Source: Durusdinium trenchii (lineage: Eukaryota; Sar; Dinophyceae; Suessiales; Symbiodiniaceae). From it: a stretch of DNA of 64,000 nucleotides. The notes under the pieces were generated by a model. That model was given only the letters and a program-made list of their open reading frames with translations, was not told the origin of the DNA and made no database searches. The stretch is taken from positions 695,572-759,571 of the forward strand of contig CAXAMN010018557.1 in NCBI GenBank assembly GCA_963970005.1, written 5' to 3'. Positions within the stretch are counted from its first letter, which is position 1; every line of letters starts with the position of its first letter. A program made the translations under genes and the position numbers. Below, piece after piece: positions 11,501 through 19,600 of the stretch.

Positions 11501-14500
11501 CCATCGGCCAACCTTATGGAACAGCTGGTCGGTCGGGGGGGATTGTACACATGATTCCTCTTCCATCCGCGCCCGCTGAAGAAGTTGTCCCAATCGATGA
11601 TGATGACGACAATCCAATTGGTGTAGATACCGTGGAGGAAGATGAGGCTGTTCTCGATGAAAGGCTTATTGCCAAGCCCTTGGACGAGAAACGGGATCGG
11701 GGAACTAGAGCACTCAAGGAGGAAGCAACTTCTATTCAACATTTGTTGACACACACTCCAAAGAACCCTTTCTGTGATGTTTGCAATCGTGCAAAGATGA
11801 CAAAACGACCATCATATCGTAGTGGGGGTTCAACTCAAGTCGAAGCCAATACCTTTGGAGAACATATAACGGCAGATCATCTTGTTTTGGGTGATGATGA
11901 GGAAATGGACATCGATGGTTCACGAACTGCACTCGTGATCAAAGACATTGCAACAGATTTCATGTATGTCTATCCGTCAGCGCGTCGATCGACTAGAGAG
12001 TGCATAGTGGCCTTCAAGCATTTCGTCAAATCCACGGACGATGTTGGAGTGTTCTACTCAGATAATTCACCTGAGCTTGTCGCTGCCGCTGAGAGGTTGT
12101 CCTGGAGGCATCAGAAGAGTGTCGCCTACTTGTCCAAAACAAACGCAGTCGCTGAGAGGAGCATCCGATCGGTGATCGATGGGACAAGAGTCAATCTCGA
12201 ACAAGCAGGTCTCCATCATCAGTATTGGTCTCATGCCGCAAGACATTTTTGTATGGCTCACAATGTTCTCGACACCCGGGAGGGTAGTTCACCTTGGTTC
12301 CTTCGTTTTGAAGAGAAGTTCAAGGGTCCACTGGTGCCTTTTGGCGTCAGAATTGACTATTGGATCGGACCGAAGAGCAAATCGAAATCATCGTTGAGGT
12401 TCGAGCCGACATCAAACCCAGGTGTGTTTTTGGGCTATGCAATTCAATCGAATTTTGTGTGGAGAAAAGAGTTTCTTGTGCTTTCCCTCAAAGATGTCAT
12501 GGAATCTGAGTTCAATGCAGAGATTCAGCCAATTCGTGTAAACCAGATCTCCGTGCCGGACGTCGGTTTGCATTTTCCCTGCAAAGGACGATACAACATG
12601 ATTCGAGAGGGACTCTTTCCGGGTATCAGTATCTCAGACAATCCCCCAAGAATTGAGGATGAGCAAGCTCCAAGTATACCGGAGCTGGTGCAACAAGAGG
12701 TAGGCAAACACATGGAAGAGTTTGGTTATGAACCGTCCGAAGCCCCGGAGGTGCCCGACGAGCAAGCTGATCCGCTTGAGGACGTTCGCGGATCGGGAGA
12801 TCCTGCCGAGGATCCGGAGGGGGAAGAGGTTGAGATGATCGAAGTTATTGATCCCAAAACGGGTGAAACCGTCATGATTCCCAAGACCGATTCCTCCTAC
12901 TACAGTGCTAGTGGTTACAAGACCAGAAAGTACAAAGGTTCATCCAAACCTCCTGATGTTCCATCTTTTCTGTGGAAAGCTGCCTCGAAAGCTGAGCGCG
13001 AAAAAGAAATCAAGCGCTGGGAGCGGGAAGAGGCAAGACGTAAGCTTCTTGCAGAGAAATCGAAACACAAAGCCGCCGTTGCGCAGGCAGACGGCATCCT
13101 TCGTCATCAGAAGTCGGGTGCTGTCCCCGTGGAGCTTGAATACGACGCCGCCTGGGAAGGCGTGCCCACTATGCCCACTCGAGAGCCGGCGAAACATCCT
13201 CACCGAGAAAAGGGAATTTTACAATATCAATGGCTCAATGCCCTCGTGGCAAGGCCTGTTGGCCAGAAGGACATCCGCGACACCCCAGATGCTCAGCGGT
13301 CGCTTGACGTCGAGTGGGTGAAGTTGGAGTCCAAGCCTGCTTGGTTATATGATAAGGTGCAGGAGTGGCAGCATGTATCTGAAGAGGCTGTACGCACCGG
13401 GACCAAGATCCATGTCGGCAAGGTCTTCGAGCTTTGCGTTGAAAAGGGGAGTGAGCTTCCGAAAGGAAGTCCTCTGAGAAAGTACAAGGGCCGTACAGTC
13501 TTCCAAGGCAATGATGTCAAGGATGAGTCTGATATGGTGGCCTTATTCTCGGAGCTTGGCTCCGCTCCTTCGAACATGGAGGCAGGCAAAGCCCTCGACT
13601 GCTTCGGCAGTGCACCGGGTAACAAAATTACCCAGGGGGATGGCAAACAAGCCTACACACAAACCACGTTAAAGGGCAAACCAACATGGATTCGTGTGCC
13701 CCGCAACCGTTGGCCAAAAGAGTGGCACGGCAAATACAAAGACCCTGTTATACCTCTTGTGCTTGCACTATACGGTCACCCTGACTCTGGTGGGTTTTGG
13801 GAGCGCCATTGTGAAGAGTGTGTAGGCAAGGTGGGTTTCAGGGCCGTGCACCCCGAGTGCTGGCCGTCAATCTTTTGGCACGCCGAATTGTCCCTGTTGC
13901 TAGCGGTATATGTAGATGACTTTAAGCTAGCCGGTCCCGCTTCAAACCATGAGAAGGGATGGCAACTGATAGGCACGCACATAGACATGGATACACCTGA
14001 GGATGTTGGTAGGTATCTTGGATGCGACCACATCGTGTCCCATGATGTAAAGCTGCCTGTTGATGTTCATCCTTTCGCTCACGTGTTTGACCATGAGCTC
14101 AGTGACCCTGCAAGTAAGCCAGCGGCCCCCGTCCGCCGAACACAGGATTACTGGACCCATTTCCCTGAGCACGGAACTTTCGTACATCATCACGTCCAAC
14201 CACGACGGCGCTTTGAAATCAGGCCTGTCAGCGCTGTTGGTTTGGATCCATGTGATCTACGATACACTGAGTATGTCCCGTGCACGGAGGGATCCGATGC
14301 CAAGAATGCGGGGGGTGCCTCCCATATTTGGCACGACATCAAGGTTGATCGACAGCAAGGGTTGCCTTTTTGGTGGACAGGGGAGACCTACTTCATCGAC
14401 AAGTGCATACCCGACCCCAAAGTCGCCGTAGCTGCCGTGAAAAGGATAAGGGACAAGACAAAGGCTAAGAAAGCTGCGCGTGCCCAAGGTTTCACGTTTT

Positions 14501-16611
14501 TGGACCAACTGGAAGAGCAACAAGGTTGCATGACCAAGCCTGTCACTACTGTCAAGTACGATATGAGGGGTTTCCTTCGTCAATGTCTTGAAAGGTACGA
14601 GAGTTTGGTCAAGAAACCGGTAACATACCGCAAGGTGTCAACGCCGTTCCACGATGATAAAATTGCAAGACCTATCGGGGATGAACATGAATGCCGGGGG
14701 GAACTCCAGGCCATCGCGAGTCGCGTGTTGATGAAAGTTCTTTTTGCAGCAAGAATGGCGCGGTTCGATTTGTTGCGTGCAACCCAAGGCCTTGCAAGTC
14801 GTGTGACAAAGTGGTCAAAGGATTGCGATTTAGCACTCCACCGGTTGATGTGCTACATCCACAGCACCATTGACCACGTGCAAATGGGCTTCATTGGTGA
14901 TCCACCTGACTCATGTAAGCTGTGGCTCTTTGCCGACAGCGATCACGCTGGTGAGCACGATAGTAGGTCCACATCTGGATGCATTTTGGCAATGGTTGGA
15001 CCAAACACGTATTTCCCTCTCACCGCCTTCTCAAAGAAACAAACCTCTACAGCCATTAGTTCTACTGAGGCGGAGGTTGTTGCAGCGAACCTTGCAATGA
15101 GGACTGTTGGTCTTCCTTCCTCCTGCTTGTGGCAAGTAATCCGTCAGGCGGGGGGAGTGACATCGCAAAGTTCGAGCAAGAAAGAGAAATCGGCCGTGGG
15201 AACACGTGCTCAAAAGCAGAAACATGACACATGGGAATTTGATCCTTTAAGAGATCAGTTGATTAGGAGACATGTCACGCCTAGGTACCAATTGTTCGAC
15301 CCCAAAGAAACCGAAGACTGCCCAATAGATCACAAGTTTATCTCATCTCAGCGTATTACTGTCGCTCAATATCAGGACGGTGAGCTCGATGTTGATGTGA
15401 GTTGGGATTGGTCAATCAGAGAAGGTCAGAGGGTCATGAGGAACGAATGGACTGGCATGACTGTTTTCCGTATTCCGGGTCCCAACGAAGTCGACTATGG
15501 TGTTGAATCACGTGAAATAAGGAATGCTCTTACCGATGCATGTTATGTCGGAAGGGGTCGCGAAGGTTCACTAGACATTTATCTGATTGGTAAAGGTGCC
15601 TTCGAGATGGTCGTCTTGGAAGATAACCAAGCAACAATACGAATATTGGAATCCGGACGATCGCCTGCGTTTCGACACGCTGACAAGACCCAAAGACTTA
15701 ACCTTGCATGGCTTGCTGAACAATTCCAACGCAAGCACTTCACGCTGGTGTATGTTGCCTCAGCGCTCCAAGCCGCGGACATCCTCACCAAACCGTTTAC
15801 AAACGCCGAAAAATGGACCCAACTCCTCAAACTTCTTTGCATTTCCCCTCATGGTTCGAGCGGCCCAGGACCGAAGTCATCGGCTTCTCGCCCGGGGGGA
15901 CCCGTGGCTCCTGCTACGTCCAGAGCTCAAGATCGTGTGTTGCTTGAAGTTTGCTGTGGGAAGGATTCCAAGCTCGGTGATACAACTCGTGTTAAATCTA
16001 AAGGTTGTCTTTCCTTTAGGTTAACCGAGGAGGATGATCTCACGAAACCCGAAACTCGAAAACGATTTGTGAAAGACGTGCTACAGTCGTTGCGGAGCAT
16101 AGGACCTGAAGCCAAACTGTTAGTATGGGTGAGCCTTCCCTGCACGGGGGGATCACCCTGGACACACGTCAACAAAGAGATCCCATCAGCAGCGGCAAAG
16201 ATTGATGAGCATCAACAACTTTTCAAAAGGTTGTGGGGAGCAATGGTTGATCTAACCAACTCGCTCCGAGCAGTAAAACCGTTCATCGCAATCGAATGGC
16301 CAAAGAACTGCACTTACTGGAAGCTTGAGAAAGTAACCCAGTTTTGCAAGCTACACCACCTGTGCCCTGTGTCATTCGATGGTTGTATGCTGGGCGTTGT
16401 TGACAAACACCAGGTGCCCATCCGCAAACCATGGACTGTGCAAACTAATTTAGTTCATATTAATGAGTTGTTTAATGGGCTTGTGTGCGATGGAAGTCAT
16501 GATCATGCAGAGGGTAGAGGAGAGTCACTCAAACGTACGGAAGATTACACATTTCGTATGACTGATTTGATTCACCAAGCCTTCAGCATGTCCGTGACCC
16601 GTTGCAATTAA
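8578..16611 (+). CDS. Copia-type Gag-Pol polyprotein with C-terminal methyltransferase-like domain
   Basis: A 2677-aa polyprotein. Start chosen at ATG 8578 (GCCATGG context, end of the leader stem); the frame is open from 8551 but begins there with GTG. Order: acidic N terminus; Gln-rich coiled coil about 135-165; Lys-rich tract about 254-264; Gag core about 340-555; CCCH fingers C571/C580/C586/H590 and C623/C631/C637/H641; protease DTGSA 860-864; HHCC motif H1055/H1059/C1066/C1069; integrase D1100, D1162, E1193; RT with YVDD 1778-1781; RNase H D2120, TEAE 2163-2166, DNQ from 2349, ADxLTK near 2400; then a methyltransferase-like domain about 2450-2660 with LEVCCGK, PCTGGSPW (P2521) and EWP (2573-2575). 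Oddities: CCCH fingers instead of a CCHC knuckle, integrase D-x30-E, about 150 extra residues inside RNase H. Function as Gag, protease, integrase, RT and RNase H is secure; the last domain is inferred. Confidence 0.96.
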   Translation: MDALEDERSRSGYAPTTPLMSEHEGSDILVPLPPDLLSVPLLSPVQGDLGPMEAPSPFAPTTSVINQIDARTLQQAVIVNQDQSAAVAQVAELRHQAIMSEAQNRFNEEATRMREDVERQARDFVAESSGANEQQTLEQLRIAQQQLQQQQEDERKRFLTQTALEKHEFALKERAVAQERENSLRAELAEQARIIKELREGMYAAPGNRMSEMAPKHKSSSPEARSCKATSSMPKPPSPPDNAHQSDADSERSEKKKKKKKSDRRKNDETQKRGRSPTKKRTKKKSPSPSPSGCSSSDADSTSSSSVRDKISKLVKKELKKMLKKDGPPEKEQRAKEADKVLIPKFPTPERYRDWKIKVRDNVSAASAKPDDARKWIGKVFQEDQNIDALADSEGFPTLDAKLLSSLTNCAEGDLGRQIATFKELQARENKPVKGRQVLLKFHEYFATSIKHGAIYDLEDLMSVKLVNDDLKSFISKWDSVLAGMKREPEKSVLEAYFHMAIKSFRPLTHDLALYDRAAEGSKEKTYDFLIAASRAYLERKRLDKMRDATKRSLGGKDPVAPAKLDKKGVCFEFQKTGKCKRGSSCPFKHEKPREDSKGKGKGKSRSRSQSRSLTPGSRKETCKFWKAGNCHRGKDCAFQHPEKTVPAKEDKRKKKKKKKEKPRKRSKSGSRSGSDSSTGSESQRKKGGKSSSSNAPAAVCLLRTLVFAATISNGSTAFINSPLGSVVMPAYPAMPVLSNNLNTHENANVIRTRIHFDDNPTVFEHTVDQNMRFKPVGVRHKKKKRLLPVDYRGDPSVLRVAQEDASIAAQHLQNAVDNELHNRPATCGYLCDSVMGCVKCFKPVNSPSMATPEIAWIADTGSAHDLVSRNMLHDCEVSQSSRPVSLLTANGVFQAVDQATVDVPVLGTQITPYVLDDSPAVVSVGQRCIDAGWSFHWPAYSRPYFKKPDGTKVKLEAQDYVPYLPSTTGMAMTAIGQPYGTAGRSGGIVHMIPLPSAPAEEVVPIDDDDDNPIGVDTVEEDEAVLDERLIAKPLDEKRDRGTRALKEEATSIQHLLTHTPKNPFCDVCNRAKMTKRPSYRSGGSTQVEANTFGEHITADHLVLGDDEEMDIDGSRTALVIKDIATDFMYVYPSARRSTRECIVAFKHFVKSTDDVGVFYSDNSPELVAAAERLSWRHQKSVAYLSKTNAVAERSIRSVIDGTRVNLEQAGLHHQYWSHAARHFCMAHNVLDTREGSSPWFLRFEEKFKGPLVPFGVRIDYWIGPKSKSKSSLRFEPTSNPGVFLGYAIQSNFVWRKEFLVLSLKDVMESEFNAEIQPIRVNQISVPDVGLHFPCKGRYNMIREGLFPGISISDNPPRIEDEQAPSIPELVQQEVGKHMEEFGYEPSEAPEVPDEQADPLEDVRGSGDPAEDPEGEEVEMIEVIDPKTGETVMIPKTDSSYYSASGYKTRKYKGSSKPPDVPSFLWKAASKAEREKEIKRWEREEARRKLLAEKSKHKAAVAQADGILRHQKSGAVPVELEYDAAWEGVPTMPTREPAKHPHREKGILQYQWLNALVARPVGQKDIRDTPDAQRSLDVEWVKLESKPAWLYDKVQEWQHVSEEAVRTGTKIHVGKVFELCVEKGSELPKGSPLRKYKGRTVFQGNDVKDESDMVALFSELGSAPSNMEAGKALDCFGSAPGNKITQGDGKQAYTQTTLKGKPTWIRVPRNRWPKEWHGKYKDPVIPLVLALYGHPDSGGFWERHCEECVGKVGFRAVHPECWPSIFWHAELSLLLAVYVDDFKLAGPASNHEKGWQLIGTHIDMDTPEDVGRYLGCDHIVSHDVKLPVDVHPFAHVFDHELSDPASKPAAPVRRTQDYWTHFPEHGTFVHHHVQPRRRFEIRPVSAVGLDPCDLRYTEYVPCTEGSDAKNAGGASHIWHDIKVDRQQGLPFWWTGETYFIDKCIPDPKVAVAAVKRIRDKTKAKKAARAQGFTFLDQLEEQQGCMTKPVTTVKYDMRGFLRQCLERYESLVKKPVTYRKVSTPFHDDKIARPIGDEHECRGELQAIASRVLMKVLFAARMARFDLLRATQGLASRVTKWSKDCDLALHRLMCYIHSTIDHVQMGFIGDPPDSCKLWLFADSDHAGEHDSRSTSGCILAMVGPNTYFPLTAFSKKQTSTAISSTEAEVVAANLAMRTVGLPSSCLWQVIRQAGGVTSQSSSKKEKSAVGTRAQKQKHDTWEFDPLRDQLIRRHVTPRYQLFDPKETEDCPIDHKFISSQRITVAQYQDGELDVDVSWDWSIREGQRVMRNEWTGMTVFRIPGPNEVDYGVESREIRNALTDACYVGRGREGSLDIYLIGKGAFEMVVLEDNQATIRILESGRSPAFRHADKTQRLNLAWLAEQFQRKHFTLVYVASALQAADILTKPFTNAEKWTQLLKLLCISPHGSSGPGPKSSASRPGGPVAPATSRAQDRVLLEVCCGKDSKLGDTTRVKSKGCLSFRLTEEDDLTKPETRKRFVKDVLQSLRSIGPEAKLLVWVSLPCTGGSPWTHVNKEIPSAAAKIDEHQQLFKRLWGAMVDLTNSLRAVKPFIAIEWPKNCTYWKLEKVTQFCKLHHLCPVSFDGCMLGVVDKHQVPIRKPWTVQTNLVHINELFNGLVCDGSHDHAEGRGESLKRTEDYTFRMTDLIHQAFSMSVTRCN
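8710..8728 (+). other. GGGA hairpin 1
   Basis: GT-CCAGG-GGGA-CCTGG-G-GC: inner 5-bp stem, tetraloop, bulged G, outer 2 bp (one T.G). In the Gag coding region. Confidence 0.7.
9807..9827 (+). other. GGGA hairpin 2
   Basis: CG-CCGAGG-GGGA-CCTTGG-T-CG: 6-bp inner stem with one G.T pair, bulged T, outer 2 bp. Outward, CTG (9804-9806) can pair with CAG (9829-9831) past another single-base bulge. Confidence 0.75.
10742..10760 (+). other. GGGA hairpin 3
   Basis: GCC-CGCT-GGGA-AGCG-T-GGT: 4-bp inner stem, bulged T, outer 3 bp with one G.T pair. Confidence 0.75.
12271..12289 (+). other. GGGA hairpin 4
   Basis: GAC-ACCC-GGGA-GGGT-A-GTT: 4-bp inner stem, bulged A, outer 3 bp with one G.T pair. In the integrase region. 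Confidence 0.7.
12788..12806 (+). other. GGGA hairpin 5
   Basis: GC-GGATC-GGGA-GATCC-T-GC: perfect 5-bp inner stem, bulged T, outer GC/GC. Confidence 0.8.
13147..13165 (+). other. GGGA hairpin 6
   Basis: GC-CGCCT-GGGA-AGGCG-T-GC: perfect inner stem, bulged T, outer GC/GC. Its reading frame relative to ORF1 differs from hairpin 5. Confidence 0.8.
14282..14300 (+). other. GGGA hairpin 7
   Basis: GCA-CGGA-GGGA-TCCG-A-TGC: all seven pairs Watson-Crick, bulged A. Confidence 0.8.
15890..15908 (+). other. GGGA hairpin 8
   Basis: GCC-CGGG-GGGA-CCCG-T-GGC, all pairs Watson-Crick. Identical in sequence to hairpin 10. Confidence 0.8.
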
Positions 16612-16692
16612 CTCTCAAGATCGCGACCGGGGACGGTTTGTCACACGTGACAACATCGCTTCGCTGTTTTCTTTGTTGCTTCGTCGTTCGCT
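16612..16692 (+). other. 81-nt gap between ORF1 and ORF2
   Basis: ORF1 ends TAA at 16609-16611. ORF2 begins 81 nt later in the same frame, but a second in-frame TGA lies at 16648-16650, so simple readthrough would need two stops suppressed. The second half (16651-16692) is pyrimidine-rich with no AG, so no trans-splice acceptor directly precedes ORF2. The gap holds one GGGA hairpin (16623-16641). Reinitiation, internal entry or trans-splicing further upstream remain possible. Confidence 0.8.
16623..16641 (+). other. GGGA hairpin 9 (inter-ORF)
   Basis: GCG-ACCG-GGGA-CGGT-T-TGT: perfect 4-bp inner stem, bulged T, outer 3 bp with two G.T pairs. Lies in the 81-nt gap between the ORFs. Confidence 0.7.
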
Positions 16693-19600
16693 ATGACTAT
16701 GTTCACTGAGGGTACTTTCGAGTTCTTCCTCAACGAACCCGGTGCTTATGCGCCTCCCGCGTCACAACCGACAGAGAAGGGAAGCCTGTCGACGTGGGGT
16801 GATCTGTTGCGACGTGTTGCAACACTCGGACACGCTGTTAACAACGTGTCTGATGCTCGTGCGAAGGTCGATGCGATGTGTGACGCCGACCCATTTGAAG
16901 CGTGCCTCTCATCACTTGGTGCCATCGGTGAGAAGCACAAGGAACTTATTGCCTCCAATCCTCCCAGGTTCATGCATCAATTGCCATGCCCGGGGGGACC
17001 CGTGGCCGACTTCATTTTCGCTGGTGACTCCTCTATGGCCTTGGTGGACTGTCATGAGAAGTATGCAGATGGTACACCTAAGAAAGTGCAGAGGAACGTC
17101 GGCGAGTACCTCAAGTCGGGTGCCAAAGATATCTTTGGTCCTCGCGTCGGCCAGGTGCAGTACGCGATGAAATGGGGTAAGGGTCTTCAACAAATCAATG
17201 ATGCAATTGAAGAGTGTCTAGACCACCCATATCGTCGCACACCGGGAGGTGATGCCCCTGCAGTAGTAGTTGTGTCGTACGCAGGAAATGATGTCTACGG
17301 AAACCATGGATTCACTGGAAATTCCTGGATTGACAGCCGTGCCATCAGCAAAAATCCTGCCAAACAGAAAGCGGCTTTTGACTACCAAGCTGAACTCGCG
17401 CAAAAACACACCCAACAACTACGACGACTTGCGGACTTCCGGAAAAGGAAAGACGTTGCTGCGGTGATTTGCGTTTGCTTTTGCGATGGTCAGTCCTACG
17501 GCCTCCCTCAGGACTATTCCCGACAGATGGTGTTGATAGCCGAGACTCTGACTAAACTCGGAGTAACAGCTGTGACCGGCACAACGCTCGTTCGCTCGTG
17601 CACCCGATACGATGGGCTCCATTGTGAGAACACAGATGAAAACAGGTATTATTTCCTCCGGTACTTTTCTGCGGTGGGCCTGTTCATCTACCACTACTGG
17701 ATCCTTTCCGGGGTGGACTCTCTACGCAAGAAGGCCAACCTTATTGGGAAGCCTCGAGCCATGTCATTCGTGGAGCGTGCCCGCGAACGCACTCGTCGTG
17801 AGCGACTGATGAAGGGCTATCTGTTCCTGGATGAATGGGATGACCACGACCCTCCTCGGCAGACCGCGATCAATCCTATGGATGAAGTGGTGACCCTGAC
17901 TGATTCCAACGAAATCATCCGCTTCGATGACCTTGGAGATGTCACCTATGCAGATGAAGACATGATCAAAGCGGCACTGAACCATCCTCTGAATGCTTAC
18001 CTCAAGGGAGAGCGAAAGAATGTCTCGCCCGGGGGGACCGCGGGTCGGAAGGTGCGCTATGAAGTTGATCCACTTGATGTTCCTATGGAGGGTGACCCAG
18101 CCCAACCGCCAGAAGTTGAGCCTACGTTCAATAAGCTTCTGGAGGATAGTGCTGTACCGCCTCCGGGGACGGAGAGCCGTGATCAGTCCAATCAAGCAGC
18201 ATCGACGACTCCTGGGATGGAATTTCTTACCCGTTCCATTGCCGTGTCGGCGGCTGGTGATCCAGAGAATGTCCCAGCTCCCGTCACCGAAGAAGACGAG
18301 AAGATGGTATCAACCGAGCCAATTGATGATCCTGACATCATGAATCAGCTCATCAAACCTCATCTGCAAAAGGCTGTGGATGACGGCTTCATGGATGTTG
18401 ACGAGGATGAGGACGAAGATGAAATCATCCTCTTCAAGGAGCCAATCCTCACAGCGCTTACCCCCGAAATGCGTGGCAATGAGTTCAAGGTTTGTGCAGT
18501 GGACTACCAAATGTCCGATGAACCCGATGGTACGGACATTGTCCGGCTACACACCGATGAGAGCTCATTACCCGAGTTGACCGGTGACGCACTTCGACAC
18601 TTCAAGGAAGTTACTGAGCCGGTGCAAGTTTCGGGAGCAGCACCCAAACCTGAGGAACCTACGGCCAAAAAGACTGTGACCTTCTCGCCGTCTACGAAGC
18701 GAACAAGTGCCGATGATCAAGCCGAAGAACCTGCCTCGAAATCATCGAAAAAGACTGATGAGCAGCATACCGTACGCCCGGCGGGAGCCGAGGCCAGTGC
18801 ATCAGCACCAAAGTCTCAACCTCCGCCACTTCCGGGACCGAAGGAAGCTGCATCACCTAAGATCAAGGCAAAGCCGCGTCCAAAGCCCACTGATCAGCCT
18901 CAGCCTAATGTTCTCGGCAATCCCTACTTGGGCGAGCCCGGCGAAATTGTTGTGTGTCCAACGAAAGATTTGCCTGGGGTGAAGCGCATGTCACTCAGCT
19001 CAGACCAACAATGGATCTCGAAGAGAGTGACGAGCTTGCTCCGTGGGTGGGAACACATCGCCAAGAACAACCGCGTGGAGCCTCCTCCTTTCTTGCCTGG
19101 CCTATGGATGGACTTTACAAGTGTTTACCGGTACGTGAAGAAGAAGTTCGTCGCCCGACTGACACTGGAAGAGCTGATTCTCGTTGTGGTGAACAACCAT
19201 CGCTTTATGGTCGAGGCCAAGATACCGCCGGAGGGGACTCTGGTCGCGGGAAAGTACGGGTTCACGCCCATCAAGCTGAAAGCAATAGCCAATCACAACC
19301 ATTGGGCGACCAGGAATGTGGAGAATGCAATGCCTGAGATCACTCGATTGATCACCTTGGATCCTCAGTTCACTCAAGAGTGTTTCATTGATGGCAAGTT
19401 CCCACAGGTCCCAGTCGATTCTATCATCAAGGTCATGGAAGTAGAGCCTTCGATTGTGTATCACTACACGCACAATGCGGTGATGATGGACATCATCAAC
19501 ATGGGCATTTTGCCGGGTGGACTCAAAGCTGCGAACAAGTACAGCTTTCTGTCGAAGGAAGACCCATGGTCGATCTCAGACACCCAATTTGCTTCCATGG

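Noticed and set aside
9196-16160. Other GGGA stretches, for example near 9196, 13602, 14693, 15150 and 16145
   Set aside because: The flanking bases do not pair in the 7-4-8 pattern, so they were not counted as hairpins.
11528-18036. Internal GGGGGGA tracts as extra polypurine primers
   Set aside because: Most are explained as part of the hairpins; nothing else points to central plus-strand priming.
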